From assembly GCF_007097145.1 (NCBI RefSeq), contig NZ_VJVZ01000014.1, positions 1 through 64,000 of the forward strand: 64,000 bases of DNA, given 5' to 3'. Each line of letters starts with the position of its first letter. The stretch's first letter is position 1. The notes under the pieces are model-generated. The model made no database searches, was not told the DNA's origin, and was given only the letters and a program-made list of their open reading frames with translations. Origin of the DNA: Flavobacterium zepuense (lineage in GTDB: Bacteria > Bacteroidota > Bacteroidia > Flavobacteriales > Flavobacteriaceae). Positions 1 to 8,955 of the stretch are shown here, one piece after another. The position numbers and the translations under genes were made by a program.

Positions 1-1
1 A

Positions 2-712
2 ATTAATACTACACCGGCACCGGTTAGTGATGATTTTACATTTTGTGCGGGTGCTACGGTTGCCAATCTTAATCCGGGAGGAGCCAGTGTAACATGGTAT
101 GCTACCGAAGGTGGTACTGCCCTTGCTGAAACTGAAGTTCTTGCTACAGGTACGTACTATGTAACGCAAACACTAAATGCATGCGAAAGCCCTGCTACTG
201 CTGTTCAGGTTACTATTAATGCTGTTCCTGATGCTCCAACGGGTGTTGCTACACAAACTTTCACAGCCGGTGAAACTGTTGCCGACTTAGAAGTTACTAC
301 CGTTGAAGGCGCTACGGTTGTATGGTATGTTGAAAATGATATTGATGGCTACACTGCTATCCCAACTACCACCGTTCTTGAAGAAGGCGTTACATATTAT
401 GTAAGCCAGTCTACCAACGATTGCGAAAGTGCTTTATTTGGCATCACTGTAAGCCAGACTACAGGTACACGCGACTTTACTGTGGACAACCTTAAAGTAT
501 ACCCTAACCCTGCTAACGAGTTTGTAACAGTATCACATACTGCACAAATATCTCAGGTAACGGTTACTAACCTTTTAGGCCAAACGGTTATTACACAATC
601 GGCTAATGCCAATATGGTTCAGGTAAACCTTTCATCATTATCAGCAGGCACGTATATTCTGCAGGTTAATGCACAGGGTGGTACTGCTACCGTAAAAGTT
701 GTTAAGCAATAA
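2..712 (+). CDS. T9SS type A sorting domain protein, C-terminal part
   Basis: The reading frame is open from base 2 to the stop at 710-712, so the start lies before the window. The visible 236 residues hold Ig-like/SprB-like modules with repeated 'TWYATEGG' and 'TYYVTQ' patterns and regularly spaced cysteines, then a linker and a C-terminal type A sorting domain starting at 'LKVYPNPA' and ending 'KVVKQ'. In this family the last ~75 residues direct export through the outer membrane by the type IX system and are removed or attached to the surface. The part from about base 200 to the end is closely similar at DNA level to the 3' end of the gene at 2715-4799, so the two are tandem paralogs. The substrate or ligand cannot be told from this fragment. 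Confidence 0.9.
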   Translation: MNTTPAPVSDDFTFCAGATVANLNPGGASVTWYATEGGTALAETEVLATGTYYVTQTLNACESPATAVQVTINAVPDAPTGVATQTFTAGETVADLEVTTVEGATVVWYVENDIDGYTAIPTTTVLEEGVTYYVSQSTNDCESALFGITVSQTTGTRDFTVDNLKVYPNPANEFVTVSHTAQISQVTVTNLLGQTVITQSANANMVQVNLSSLSAGTYILQVNAQGGTATVKVVKQ

Positions 713-737
713 GCTTAATTCTCATACAATGTTTTAG

Positions 738-763
738 AGCCCCGCAATTGCGGGGCTTTTTTT
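738..763 (+). terminator. Rho-independent terminator after the first T9SS gene
   Basis: Perfect GC-rich stem agccccgc / gcggggct with a short AATT loop, directly followed by a run of seven T. It lies 26 bases after the stop of the upstream gene. Confidence 0.9.
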
Positions 764-842
764 ATGGGTTAGTGGCAAAAAGTGGGTCTTCAGCACAATA
801 AATTTGAAATGTGATTTTAACACATAAACGCTGTGTATTTCT

Positions 843-850
843 TATATTTG
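843..850 (+). promoter_or_regulatory. -7 box (TATATTTG) of the TPR/HTH regulator
   Basis: Matches the Bacteroidota -7 consensus TAnnTTTG, 27 bases before the ATG at 878. No TTG sits at the usual -33 distance. Its position argues against translation starting at 833, because the box would then lie inside the coding region. Confidence 0.5.
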
Positions 851-877
851 AAATTCCTCCAACCACATATACTTCAA

Positions 878-2551
878 ATGCTTAAAGACGCAATAAATAA
901 AGCCTTTTTATTTACCCTTATTATTGCAGGGGGTCTGTTTTGCAATGTATTAAGTGCGGCAGGATTACCTCCCCAAAAAAAGTGCGATTCGCTTATAAAT
1001 GCAGGACGAAGGGAACTGGATAAAAACAACCACCTTAAATCGCTTGAGCTAACAAGCCAGGCATTAAAGCTTGCCGAAAAGAACCATTGGCAGGAGCAGT
1101 TATTCTCGGCTTACAGTAACATCGGTACCAATTACTTTGCCATGGTAGATTATAGCGAGGCGCTTAATAATTACCTGGTTGCCTACAACATTGCTATTAA
1201 AGAACACTGGCCGGAAAAAGAAATTCAAATACTCAATAATATTGCTGTGCTCTATGTTAAAGAGAAAAAGTTAGACAGGGCACACACCTATTTTAAAAAA
1301 GCCTATGATATATCTAAAAAGCACAACGACTCAGCAAGGATAGCGGGCTATACGCTTAATATGGGCCTGCTTATGAGCGATATGGGCAGCCTTGACAAAT
1401 CACGTGCTTATTTAAACGAGGCGCTTGCCTTTGCTAAACCAGACCCTTCTTTTAGTTTGGTTATACAATGCGCCATTGCAGAAAATGAAATGCTTAAAAA
1501 ACATTGGGCTAACGCTAAACAATTAGCAACTGGCTTATTAAATTCCATAAAAAACAAAGAAGGAGATAATACTGCGGTTAGCCTGCAACTCGTTTTGGCA
1601 AAAGTTTATATCCAGGAAAAGGATTATACAAAGGCTTTGGCTTATACACAATCGGCTTTGCAAAATAATAAAGACCTGGATACTAAAAAGACCATTTATG
1701 GAATTTTGGCCGATATACATACCAAAAGTAATTCGTTTTTAGAGGCGTTGCGCTGCAAGGATTCTATTTTTTCGCTACAGCAAAAGATCAATGAGGTTAA
1801 AGACGGCCGTGCTTTTGAAAACAGCCGTGCACGGTTTGAAATACAGGAATACCAAAACCAGATAGCACTTAAGGAAGCCGACATGGCTAATGACCGCAAG
1901 ATATTTTATTCGGCATTGTTTGCAGTTACATCTGCCCTACTGCTTATTGTGTATGTTTTTAGGAACAGGGCCATACAGCACAAGCAAAAAAAGCTTATTG
2001 CCGAAAACAACCAGCAACTGCTTGCCCTGGAACTTGAAAAGAAAAAAACCGAAGCCCTTTTGCAGGAAAAAATGTTCCGCGAGCAGCAAACGCAAACACA
2101 GCTGGAGCAGGAACGGCTTAAAGACGAAATTGAGTACAAGAACAGGAAATTATCATCTAAGGCATTGCACATGTCGGGCAAGGATATGCTTATCGAGGAA
2201 TTTGTGGGGATGCTCTCAGGCGAGCCCGAAGTGGCAAAGATACCCGCCGTGCGCAATCATATACGCCATTTAAAAAACACCCTTAAGACCGATAATGAGT
2301 GGGCAAGTTTCCTCAAACATTTTGAAGAGGTAAACCAGGGCTTCCTTAACCGCTTAAAGGCCCGCCATACCTACCTGACTGCAAATGACACCCGGTTTAT
2401 TTGCTATGTGTACATGAACCTTAGCGCTAAAGAGATGGCAACCATGCTAAATATTTCTCTTGATGCCTGCCGAAAGCGTAAAGAAAGAGTAGCATTAAAG
2501 CTCGGATTGAATGATGCAACGGCACTTTATGGGTATCTGTCAGATATTTAA
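878..2551 (+). CDS. TPR-containing membrane sensor with C-terminal HTH domain
   Basis: 557 residues. An N-terminal signal or anchor (about 8-30) is followed by TPR-like repeats (about 35-310) predicted to lie outside the cytoplasm, a transmembrane helix near residues 345-365, a charged coiled coil (about 370-440) and a C-terminal HTH of the LuxR type ('LSAKEMATMLNIS...RKRKERVALKLGL'). This layout is common in Bacteroidota for one-component regulators that sense outside and bind DNA inside. I chose ATG 878, not the in-frame ATG at 833, because the signal segment begins there and a -7 promoter box lies between. It sits between two paralogous T9SS genes, which suggests, without proving, that it controls them. 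Ligand unknown. Confidence 0.85.
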   Translation: MLKDAINKAFLFTLIIAGGLFCNVLSAAGLPPQKKCDSLINAGRRELDKNNHLKSLELTSQALKLAEKNHWQEQLFSAYSNIGTNYFAMVDYSEALNNYLVAYNIAIKEHWPEKEIQILNNIAVLYVKEKKLDRAHTYFKKAYDISKKHNDSARIAGYTLNMGLLMSDMGSLDKSRAYLNEALAFAKPDPSFSLVIQCAIAENEMLKKHWANAKQLATGLLNSIKNKEGDNTAVSLQLVLAKVYIQEKDYTKALAYTQSALQNNKDLDTKKTIYGILADIHTKSNSFLEALRCKDSIFSLQQKINEVKDGRAFENSRARFEIQEYQNQIALKEADMANDRKIFYSALFAVTSALLLIVYVFRNRAIQHKQKKLIAENNQQLLALELEKKKTEALLQEKMFREQQTQTQLEQERLKDEIEYKNRKLSSKALHMSGKDMLIEEFVGMLSGEPEVAKIPAVRNHIRHLKNTLKTDNEWASFLKHFEEVNQGFLNRLKARHTYLTANDTRFICYVYMNLSAKEMATMLNISLDACRKRKERVALKLGLNDATALYGYLSDI

Positions 2552-2714
2552 GGCTTTCCGATGTATAATATAGGGCAATGTCACAAATTTTCCGCCTGTA
2601 TTTTTTCATACCATACACACATTACAGATTTTTACCATTCGCAAGTACGTCCCCAAAATGCTATTTGCGAAACTGTTATACTTTCACTACTAACAACTAC
2701 AAATTTTTAATGTT

Positions 2715-4799
2715 ATGAAAAAATTTACTTTAGCGGCCCTGCTGCTCTTTTCCGTTTGGGGCATGCACGCCCAAAATTTAATTTACTCTACCATTTTCCC
2801 ATCGGGTGGCGAGCCATCGGGCTGGTCTCAGGAAATACTGGGTTTTGAGGCCGACAACGATTTTTACTTTGGCGATAGCTACATGCCCGGTGCCGGTAAT
2901 TTCTCGGCACCAGCTGCTATCATTAACGATGACATTTCGTTTGACGACACTACCAATGTAAGGCTTATATCGCCTGCGTTTGATACCAGCGGTTATGAAA
3001 CCATTTTCCTGTCGTTTGAATACAGCCTGAGCAAGACCGGCGATAACCTGGGTACATTTCAGGTAGAAGTTTACACGGGTACGGCCTGGCAGCAGGTTTT
3101 GTTTGTAAACACACATACACCTCCCGTTAACAGCGGAGACATTGATGTTACAGCTTACAAAAACGCTAACTTTAAAGTGCGCTTTACCTATAACGACCAG
3201 TTTAGCAGCAGCACATGGGGAGCGGGTATTACCAACTTTTTAGTGGAAGGCACTTATGATGTTGTACCAAACGACCTTATTGCAAATGCTTTTGCACTAA
3301 CGTGCGATCAGACTATAGTTGGTACAACTGTTACCGCTACGGCTGAAACCGGCTTACCTGCGTGTAACAATGTAGATGGCAATACCATAGGTGTTTGGTA
3401 TAAATTTTCAGATCCCGGGTTCCAGTCTACCGTTACCGCCAGCCTTTGCGGGTCGGGTACTGATTTTGACAGCCGACTGAGCGTGTTCAAAGGCCCTCTT
3501 ACAGCATTAACCTGTGTTACTGCCAATGATAACAGCTGCGGCAACCTGAGCAGCGTTACTTTTGCTTACGATGGCTACTCTGATTACTACCTGCTGGTTT
3601 CCGGCGCTGCCGAAACTACGGGTAACTTTACCATTGCGGCTACCTGTACCCCTATACCCCCGGCAAATGACGAAATTGCAAATGCTTATGATGTAGATAC
3701 CTTTACACAGCCGTATACCGATCATGCCGTACAGTTTACCTATGCTACTGCGGAGTCTCAGTCTTTTGATTATGAAGTGAATGGTTGCGATGGTGGCCAG
3801 CTGCCCTACGTTTGGTATAAATTTACCGCTGCTGCAAATGGTACGGCATTGGCTACGCTTACCACGCCAAGCCCGGGCGGACTTAACCTGATCCATTTTT
3901 ACAGTGCTCCTAACGAAAGCGCTACCGTACCACAAATAGATTGGGTAAACCAGGCTTCTAACGCCTGTAATGTGTTCGACGATTCGAGGCAGATTGATAT
4001 TACAGCAGGTACAACCTACTATGTTGCCATAACGCTGGAGGGCGGCAACTCTGATGTTGTTATTACCCTTACCTATGATTGCGATACTCCTGCCGGGCCT
4101 GTTGCTACAGCTCAATCACATTGCGAAGGCGCAACCGTTGCCAATTTAACGGCTACGTGTGTAGAAGGAAGTACCATTAATTGGTTTGCAACCGAAGGCG
4201 GCGAGCCGCTTGCATCAACTACCGAACTAACATCTGGCACCTATTATGTTACACAAACTATCGGCATCTGCGAAAGCGAGGCTATCGAAGTTATTGTTAC
4301 TATCAATGCTGTACCTGATGCCCCAACAGGTATCGCTACGCAAACTTTCACAGCCGGTGAGACTATCGCCGACCTTGAAGTTACTACTGTAGAAGGCGCC
4401 ACATTAACATGGTATGTTGAAAATGATATAGACGGCTATACTGTTATCCCTGCCACTACCGTACTTGAAAATGGCGTAACCTACTATGTTACACAAAGTG
4501 TAAACGGATGTGAGAGCGATTATTTTGGTATTGCAGCAAGCCAAACAACAGGTACAGGTTCTTTTGCCTTTAATAGCCTTAAAGTGTATCCTAACCCTGC
4601 TAATAGCGTTATAAACATTGCTAACAATACTGCTATTTCTCAAATTACGGTAACCAACCTTTTAGGCCAGACGGTGCTAAAACAAACGGCATCCGAAAAT
4701 AATGTGCAGGTAAACATATCGGCACTTGCTGCAGGCACTTACATACTACAGCTTCAGGCAGAAAATGCTACGGCAACAATAAAAGTTATTAAGCAATAA
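2715..4799 (+). CDS. Secreted T9SS type A sorting domain protein
   Basis: 694 residues. A signal peptide (MKKFTLAALLLFSVWGMHAQ) is followed by a beta-rich N-terminal module (about 20-180) resembling MAM/choice-of-anchor adhesive domains, two central modules (about 185-455) each opening 'ND.IANA', with 'VWYKF' and 'Y.L.V' patterns seen in Bacteroidota surface proteins, two Ig-like modules (about 460-615) and a C-terminal sorting domain ('LKVYPNPAN...IKVIKQ'). It is probably exported through the T9SS and displayed or released at the cell surface. No catalytic motif is visible, so an adhesive or structural role is the best guess. The last ~200 residues nearly match the protein ending at 712, a tandem duplication. 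Confidence 0.88.
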   Translation: MKKFTLAALLLFSVWGMHAQNLIYSTIFPSGGEPSGWSQEILGFEADNDFYFGDSYMPGAGNFSAPAAIINDDISFDDTTNVRLISPAFDTSGYETIFLSFEYSLSKTGDNLGTFQVEVYTGTAWQQVLFVNTHTPPVNSGDIDVTAYKNANFKVRFTYNDQFSSSTWGAGITNFLVEGTYDVVPNDLIANAFALTCDQTIVGTTVTATAETGLPACNNVDGNTIGVWYKFSDPGFQSTVTASLCGSGTDFDSRLSVFKGPLTALTCVTANDNSCGNLSSVTFAYDGYSDYYLLVSGAAETTGNFTIAATCTPIPPANDEIANAYDVDTFTQPYTDHAVQFTYATAESQSFDYEVNGCDGGQLPYVWYKFTAAANGTALATLTTPSPGGLNLIHFYSAPNESATVPQIDWVNQASNACNVFDDSRQIDITAGTTYYVAITLEGGNSDVVITLTYDCDTPAGPVATAQSHCEGATVANLTATCVEGSTINWFATEGGEPLASTTELTSGTYYVTQTIGICESEAIEVIVTINAVPDAPTGIATQTFTAGETIADLEVTTVEGATLTWYVENDIDGYTVIPATTVLENGVTYYVTQSVNGCESDYFGIAASQTTGTGSFAFNSLKVYPNPANSVINIANNTAISQITVTNLLGQTVLKQTASENNVQVNISALAAGTYILQLQAENATATIKVIKQ

Positions 4800-4821
4800 T
4801 ATATCGCTAACAGCGTAAAGT

Positions 4822-4850
4822 AAAATGGAAGCCAATTGGCTTCCATTTTT
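4822..4850. terminator. Bidirectional terminator between convergent genes
   Basis: Stem aatggaagcc / ggcttccatt with A-run on one side and T-run on the other. It lies between the T9SS gene (plus) and the cytochrome gene (minus) and can serve both. Confidence 0.8.
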
Positions 4851-5263
4851 TATTTCTGGTTTGTGTAGCTGTAAAAATAAGCTTCGAGCCCCTTTAGTTC
4901 CTCGTCGGTAAACGTCTTGGTAAGGATGAGGTTGGTTTTCATGGTTTCAAACATTTCCGGATCTACAATAGGGTCTTCATTCCCTTTAAGGAAGCTAACC
5001 ATATTGCCCTTTTTAGTTTTATAGATGTTGGCAATTTCCTGTATGCTTGGGCCCACCACTTTTTGGTCGGGTTTGTGGCAGGAGTAGCAGTTGCCTTTGC
5101 CATCAAAAACTTCCTGCCCCAGTTGTGCTTCGGGGCTTAGATCGGATGTAGTGCCTTCAGCTATAGCCGAATTGGTATCCTGGTAAAGTGGTTCTTTTTC
5201 TTCTTTTTCGCTTTTACATGAAAAAAGCAATATAGCAAGTAATAATGTTGATAACTGTTTCAT
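4850..5263 (-). CDS. c-type cytochrome lipoprotein
   Basis: 137 residues. A lipoprotein signal with lipobox 'LLFSC' predicts attachment to a membrane facing the periplasm. A single heme site CYSCH lies around residue 70, with the distal Met probably in 'MFETMK' or the nearby 'NMVSF'; the family fold is small monohaem class I cytochrome c. It should carry electrons in respiration, partner unknown. It lies 37 bases downstream of trpS on the same strand with no terminator visible between, so some co-transcription is possible. The short Ser/Glu-rich linker after the lipid anchor is typical. Confidence 0.88.
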   Translation of the reverse strand: MKQLSTLLLAILLFSCKSEKEEKEPLYQDTNSAIAEGTTSDLSPEAQLGQEVFDGKGNCYSCHKPDQKVVGPSIQEIANIYKTKKGNMVSFLKGNEDPIVDPEMFETMKTNLILTKTFTDEELKGLEAYFYSYTNQK

Positions 5264-5300
5264 AGCGTGTTATGAATGCGATTGCTGTTAACTAAAAACC

Positions 5301-6272
5301 CTATTCGTACCCTAATTTTACCCTAACACGGCCTAAAACCTCGTTAGCAATAACAGCAGCCTTAGCGGCACCGGCTTTAAGCAGGTTATCCACTTCGGGC
5401 AGGTTATCCATATAGTAGGTATATTTTTCGCGTTCGGTTTTAAACTTCTCCGTTATCAATTCGTATAAAGCTTGTTTGGCATGGCCGTAGCCATAGTTAC
5501 CACCCAGGTAGTTGGCGCGCATCTGTCCAATTTCTTCCGGAGTAGCCAGTAGTTTATAGATAGCGTACACATTATCGGTATCCGGGTTCTTAGGATCTTC
5601 CAGTGGGGTGCTGTCGGTTTGTATGGCCATAACCTGTTTGCGCAGCGCCTTATCATCTAAAAAAATGTTGATGAAGTTGTTGCGCGATTTGCTCATCTTT
5701 TCGCCATCGGTACCTGGTATAATTTTAGTTTCTTCAGCGCTAATAGCTTCGGGTAATACAAATGTTTCGCCCATCTGGTGATTAAAACGGCTTGCCACAT
5801 CGCGGGTAATTTCAAGATGTTGTAACTGGTCTTTACCCACCGGTACAAACTCGGCATCATACAAAAGTATGTCGGCCGCCATAAGCATCGGGTAGGTAAA
5901 AAGGCCCGCGTTAACATCATCCAGCCTGTCGGCCTTATCTTTAAACGAGTGTGCCAGCGTTAAGCGCTGAAACGGAAAAAAGCAGCTAAGGTACCATGAA
6001 AGCTCTGCCGTTTGGGGCACATCGCTTTGGCGGTAAAAAGTAACTTTATTAATATCAAGTCCGCACGCAAGCCAGGTAGCAGCTACGCTATAGGTATTTT
6101 CGCGCAGGGTTTTGCCATCCTTAATCTGCGTAGCAGAGTGCAGGTCGGCTATAAACAAAAACGATTCATTTTCGGGTTTGTTGGCCATTTCTATGGCCGG
6201 CAGTATGGCTCCTAAAAGGTTGCCAAGGTGGGGTGTGCCGGTGCTTTGCACGCCCGTTAAGATCTTTGCCAT
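5301..6272 (-). CDS. trpS: Tryptophan--tRNA ligase
   Basis: 323 residues, the usual bacterial TrpRS length. This class Ic synthetase charges tRNA-Trp in the cytoplasm. The HIGH-type signature appears as TPHLGN (residues 13-18) and the KMSKS loop is intact at 192-196 (GEKMSKSRNN); 'GKDQLQHLEITRD' is the conserved active-site segment of the family. A -7 box TACCTTTG (minus strand, 6296-6303) precedes the start, in a 79 bp region shared with the divergent acyltransferase gene. Confidence 0.97.
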   Translation of the reverse strand: MAKILTGVQSTGTPHLGNLLGAILPAIEMANKPENESFLFIADLHSATQIKDGKTLRENTYSVAATWLACGLDINKVTFYRQSDVPQTAELSWYLSCFFPFQRLTLAHSFKDKADRLDDVNAGLFTYPMLMAADILLYDAEFVPVGKDQLQHLEITRDVASRFNHQMGETFVLPEAISAEETKIIPGTDGEKMSKSRNNFINIFLDDKALRKQVMAIQTDSTPLEDPKNPDTDNVYAIYKLLATPEEIGQMRANYLGGNYGYGHAKQALYELITEKFKTEREKYTYYMDNLPEVDNLLKAGAAKAAVIANEVLGRVRVKLGYE

Positions 6273-6309
6273 TTACAATACAGTTGAAATTTACACAAAG
6301 GTAAGCGTT

Positions 6310-6344
6310 TTGCCACAAACATAAAGATTGAATTATTACATTTG
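6310..6344 (+). promoter_or_regulatory. Promoter of the PlsC-type acyltransferase gene
   Basis: TTG (6310-6312), 24 bp spacer, TACATTTG (6337-6344): a good -7 box with a spacer one base above the usual 17-23. It ends 7 bases before the ATG at 6352, so the leader would be very short. Confidence 0.45.
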
Positions 6345-6351
6345 AACTTAT

Positions 6352-7095
6352 ATGAAAGCAGTGAAATATATTTTATGGGCCTTATGGCGCGTTTGGTTTT
6401 ACATTCTTATGGGGGTGCCCATAATTATCCTGTCGCCGTTGCTGGTTATTTCTATATTATCTGAAAAAACCTACCCAATGTTTTTCTTTTTTGCCCGCCT
6501 GTGGGCAAAGATCATACTGTATGGTATGGGCTTTTACCCAAAAATTGAACGTGAGCAGCAAATAGAAAAAGGGCATAGCTACATGCTGGTTGCCAACCAC
6601 GCGAGCATGACCGATATTATGCTGATGCTGGTTATTTGTAAAAATCCGTTTGTATTTGTGGGGAAGAAGGAGCTGGCTAAAATTCCTATTTTTGGATTTT
6701 TTTATAAGCGCACCTGCATACTGGTAGACCGCAGCAGTTCTAAAAGCCGCTTTGAAGTTTTTAAACGCGCACAGGCAAGGCTGAACCAGGGGTTGAGCAT
6801 TTGTATTTTTCCCGAAGGTGGCGTTACCGACGACCACAATGTTTTACTGGACGAATTTAAAGATGGCGCTTTCAGGCTGGCCATTGAACACCAGATACCT
6901 GTTGTGCCTATGACGTTTGTTGATAACCGGAAACGTTTTTCGTTTAATTTTTTTAGCGGAAGCCCCGGCAGGATGCGTGCCATAGTACACCGTTTTATAC
7001 CTACCACCAGCCTTACCCTTGATGATAAAAAAGACCTGCGCGATACTGTTAGGCAGGTTATTTACCACCAGTTGTTGAAGAAGCAGAAAAAATAA
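6352..7095 (+). CDS. plsC: 1-acyl-sn-glycerol-3-phosphate acyltransferase family protein
   Basis: 247 residues. N-terminal hydrophobic segment (about 8-60) anchors it in the inner membrane. The acyltransferase motif I NHASMTD (HX4D, H83-D88) and motif III FPEGG (153-157) are both present, as in enzymes that acylate lysophosphatidic acid to make phosphatidic acid. Some Bacteroidota members instead acylate other lipids, such as ornithine or glycine lipids, so the exact acceptor is inferred. It is a single gene with its own terminator downstream. Confidence 0.9.
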   Translation: MKAVKYILWALWRVWFYILMGVPIIILSPLLVISILSEKTYPMFFFFARLWAKIILYGMGFYPKIEREQQIEKGHSYMLVANHASMTDIMLMLVICKNPFVFVGKKELAKIPIFGFFYKRTCILVDRSSSKSRFEVFKRAQARLNQGLSICIFPEGGVTDDHNVLLDEFKDGAFRLAIEHQIPVVPMTFVDNRKRFSFNFFSGSPGRMRAIVHRFIPTTSLTLDDKKDLRDTVRQVIYHQLLKKQKK

Positions 7096-7120
7096 AAGCG
7101 CCCCTTAGGAGCGCTTTTAC
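7094..7120 (+). terminator. Terminator after the acyltransferase gene
   Basis: Stem aaaagcgc / gcgctttt with a 9-base loop, starting at the stop codon. T-run is short (four), and the A-rich left arm makes it partly bidirectional for the convergent gene at 7147. Confidence 0.7.
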
Positions 7121-7146
7121 ACTTAACTATAGGCTAACCAACAAGC

Positions 7147-8955
7147 CTAAAAACTAAAACTGATGCCGGAATAAAGGCCAATAAAATAAGGCTTAAAGTT
7201 ACCGTTGTCCCTGCTATATGTATTTACCTGGTATTTAAAGGTAGGCTCAAAATTTGCCTCGAACGACTTAAAGAACCTGTATTTAAAACCAACACCCACA
7301 TTGGTGCTAAAGTGTATGCTGTTAAGGTTTTGTGCTTCGCCCACCCGGGTACTGAAACCTTCGGTTGAAACCACACTTACATTATTATCATTAAGGAAAA
7401 GTGTGCTTACACCCCCTATAATATCGATGCCGAATTTTTTATTGAGCAGCGCATACGACAGTTCTACCGGAACTTCTACATAGCCTGTGCTTTGTATCAT
7501 GGCGCCGTTGTAGGTTTCTTTAGGGATAACATCGCTAAAGGCCATAGGCATAGCGGCTGTACCCTCGGGCACGTTTGGAGTATTATTGCCCCTGTTTTGT
7601 ACTACGATAGTTGCTGTGCCGCCCGAGCCTGCACCCGACCTTGCCATTACATTATTGTTGGCCCCGTTGTTAAGGCTGGCGTAAAATTCGATATCCTGGG
7701 TGGCATAGCTAAGGTTTACTGTATTGATACCGGAGCGTATTGATAGCCGTTTGTTAACGGCATAGTTAACGCCAAGGCCCACGCTAAGATCATTATCATA
7801 ACTTTTGCTATTTGATGCAAATTGCCCGTCTATAGGCGATCCCTGCGACAGCGAACTGTAAAACACCGGTGCTATTTGCGGTTTTATCTTCCACTTAGGG
7901 TTGTTGGCGTCGGCTACTTCGTCTTTTTTATCTTCGTCTTTGCCGTTAAGTTTTTCCTGTAATAGCTTTTCAAGCTCGTTTTCAGGAACTACAGCGGTAG
8001 TATCTACGGTTGCTTCGGCTACTGCCTCGTTAACAGGTAGGTCTTTGTCTATAATCGTTGGAGGAGTGGTATCGTTAGCAGTATTGTTGATATTACTGCC
8101 TGTACCGTTAGCAGTATTAGTACTATTGTTACGCTGGCCGTTTGTAGTGCCGTTGCTATCAGCGCCCGCTACAGCTGTTTCCGGGTTTGTAACGCCGCCC
8201 TGGTTACTGCCATTACGATTAGGCAAAGTGCCGTTTACCGAATTAGCACGGTTAACATTGCCTGCCCCGTTATTGTTAGCCGGATTGCTACTCGAAGTAT
8301 TCCCGCGGTTAGCACCATTACCCTCTGTAGTCGATACAGCATTATTGCGGTTATACAGATTGTTATTATTATGGCTGCGGCTGCGCTTGTGGGTATTTCT
8401 CTCTGTAGCGTTGCTGTTGCCGTTACGGCCACCGTGTGCCACCGCATTATTGCTATCGTTGAAATTTGCCTCACGCTTATTTACCGAAGTTTTTGAACCT
8501 TTCTTATTATTTCCAATACTTCCGTTATTGTTTGTTGCAGAGCCATTTGCCGAATTATCATTATCTGATGATGGTGCCTCATTGTTCACAATGGCACTGT
8601 TCACATCATTGCTGTTAACGCTGTTGGTACTATCGGTTATGCTGCCGCCATTAGGTATGGGATTATCTGTTGGCCGTATTTTTAGAGGCTGGCTGGGCTG
8701 TGCGGCATCATTTTGCAGCACCACGGGCGTATCATTACCCGGTGTTGTGTTATTTAGGTATGAGATACCCAAAAACAACCCCACGATAAGTATTGCCGCC
8801 ACCCCGGATAGCCTCATCCAAAGCGGAATAACCCTTTTCTTTTTCTTTTCCTCTAACTCCTCCCGTATGTTTTCCCATACAAATTCGGGGGGAGCGGCCT
8901 CAAAGTCCTTAAACTTTTCCTGGAAAAGCCTGTCTATGTTCTTTTTATCACTCAT
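7147..8955 (-). CDS. Membrane protein: anti-sigma-like N-terminus, Asn-rich linker, outer-membrane beta-barrel
   Basis: 602 residues. Residues 1-43 form a charged cytoplasmic segment ('FVWENIREELEEKKKKR'), 44-67 one transmembrane helix, about 70-310 a low-complexity Asn/Ser/Gly/Thr tract, and about 350-602 a beta-rich domain with alternating aromatic strands ending in F, like Bacteroidota outer-membrane beta-barrels of the PorT/OmpA-like kind. Its start overlaps the stop of the ECF sigma gene by 4 bases (ATGA), so the two are translationally coupled. That coupling suggests it regulates the sigma factor, perhaps as an anti-sigma factor that senses the outer membrane directly. No zinc motif is seen. 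The long open frame on the opposite strand is its shadow. Confidence 0.75.
   Translation of the reverse strand: MSDKKNIDRLFQEKFKDFEAAPPEFVWENIREELEEKKKKRVIPLWMRLSGVAAILIVGLFLGISYLNNTTPGNDTPVVLQNDAAQPSQPLKIRPTDNPIPNGGSITDSTNSVNSNDVNSAIVNNEAPSSDNDNSANGSATNNNGSIGNNKKGSKTSVNKREANFNDSNNAVAHGGRNGNSNATERNTHKRSRSHNNNNLYNRNNAVSTTEGNGANRGNTSSSNPANNNGAGNVNRANSVNGTLPNRNGSNQGGVTNPETAVAGADSNGTTNGQRNNSTNTANGTGSNINNTANDTTPPTIIDKDLPVNEAVAEATVDTTAVVPENELEKLLQEKLNGKDEDKKDEVADANNPKWKIKPQIAPVFYSSLSQGSPIDGQFASNSKSYDNDLSVGLGVNYAVNKRLSIRSGINTVNLSYATQDIEFYASLNNGANNNVMARSGAGSGGTATIVVQNRGNNTPNVPEGTAAMPMAFSDVIPKETYNGAMIQSTGYVEVPVELSYALLNKKFGIDIIGGVSTLFLNDNNVSVVSTEGFSTRVGEAQNLNSIHFSTNVGVGFKYRFFKSFEANFEPTFKYQVNTYSRDNGNFKPYFIGLYSGISFSF

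Noticed and set aside
833..877. Earlier in-frame ATG of the TPR/HTH gene
   Set aside because: A -7 box lies between this and the ATG at 878, and the signal segment begins at the latter.
3507..4115. 202-residue minus-strand ORF
   Set aside because: Antisense shadow of the secreted T9SS protein; composition not that of a real protein.
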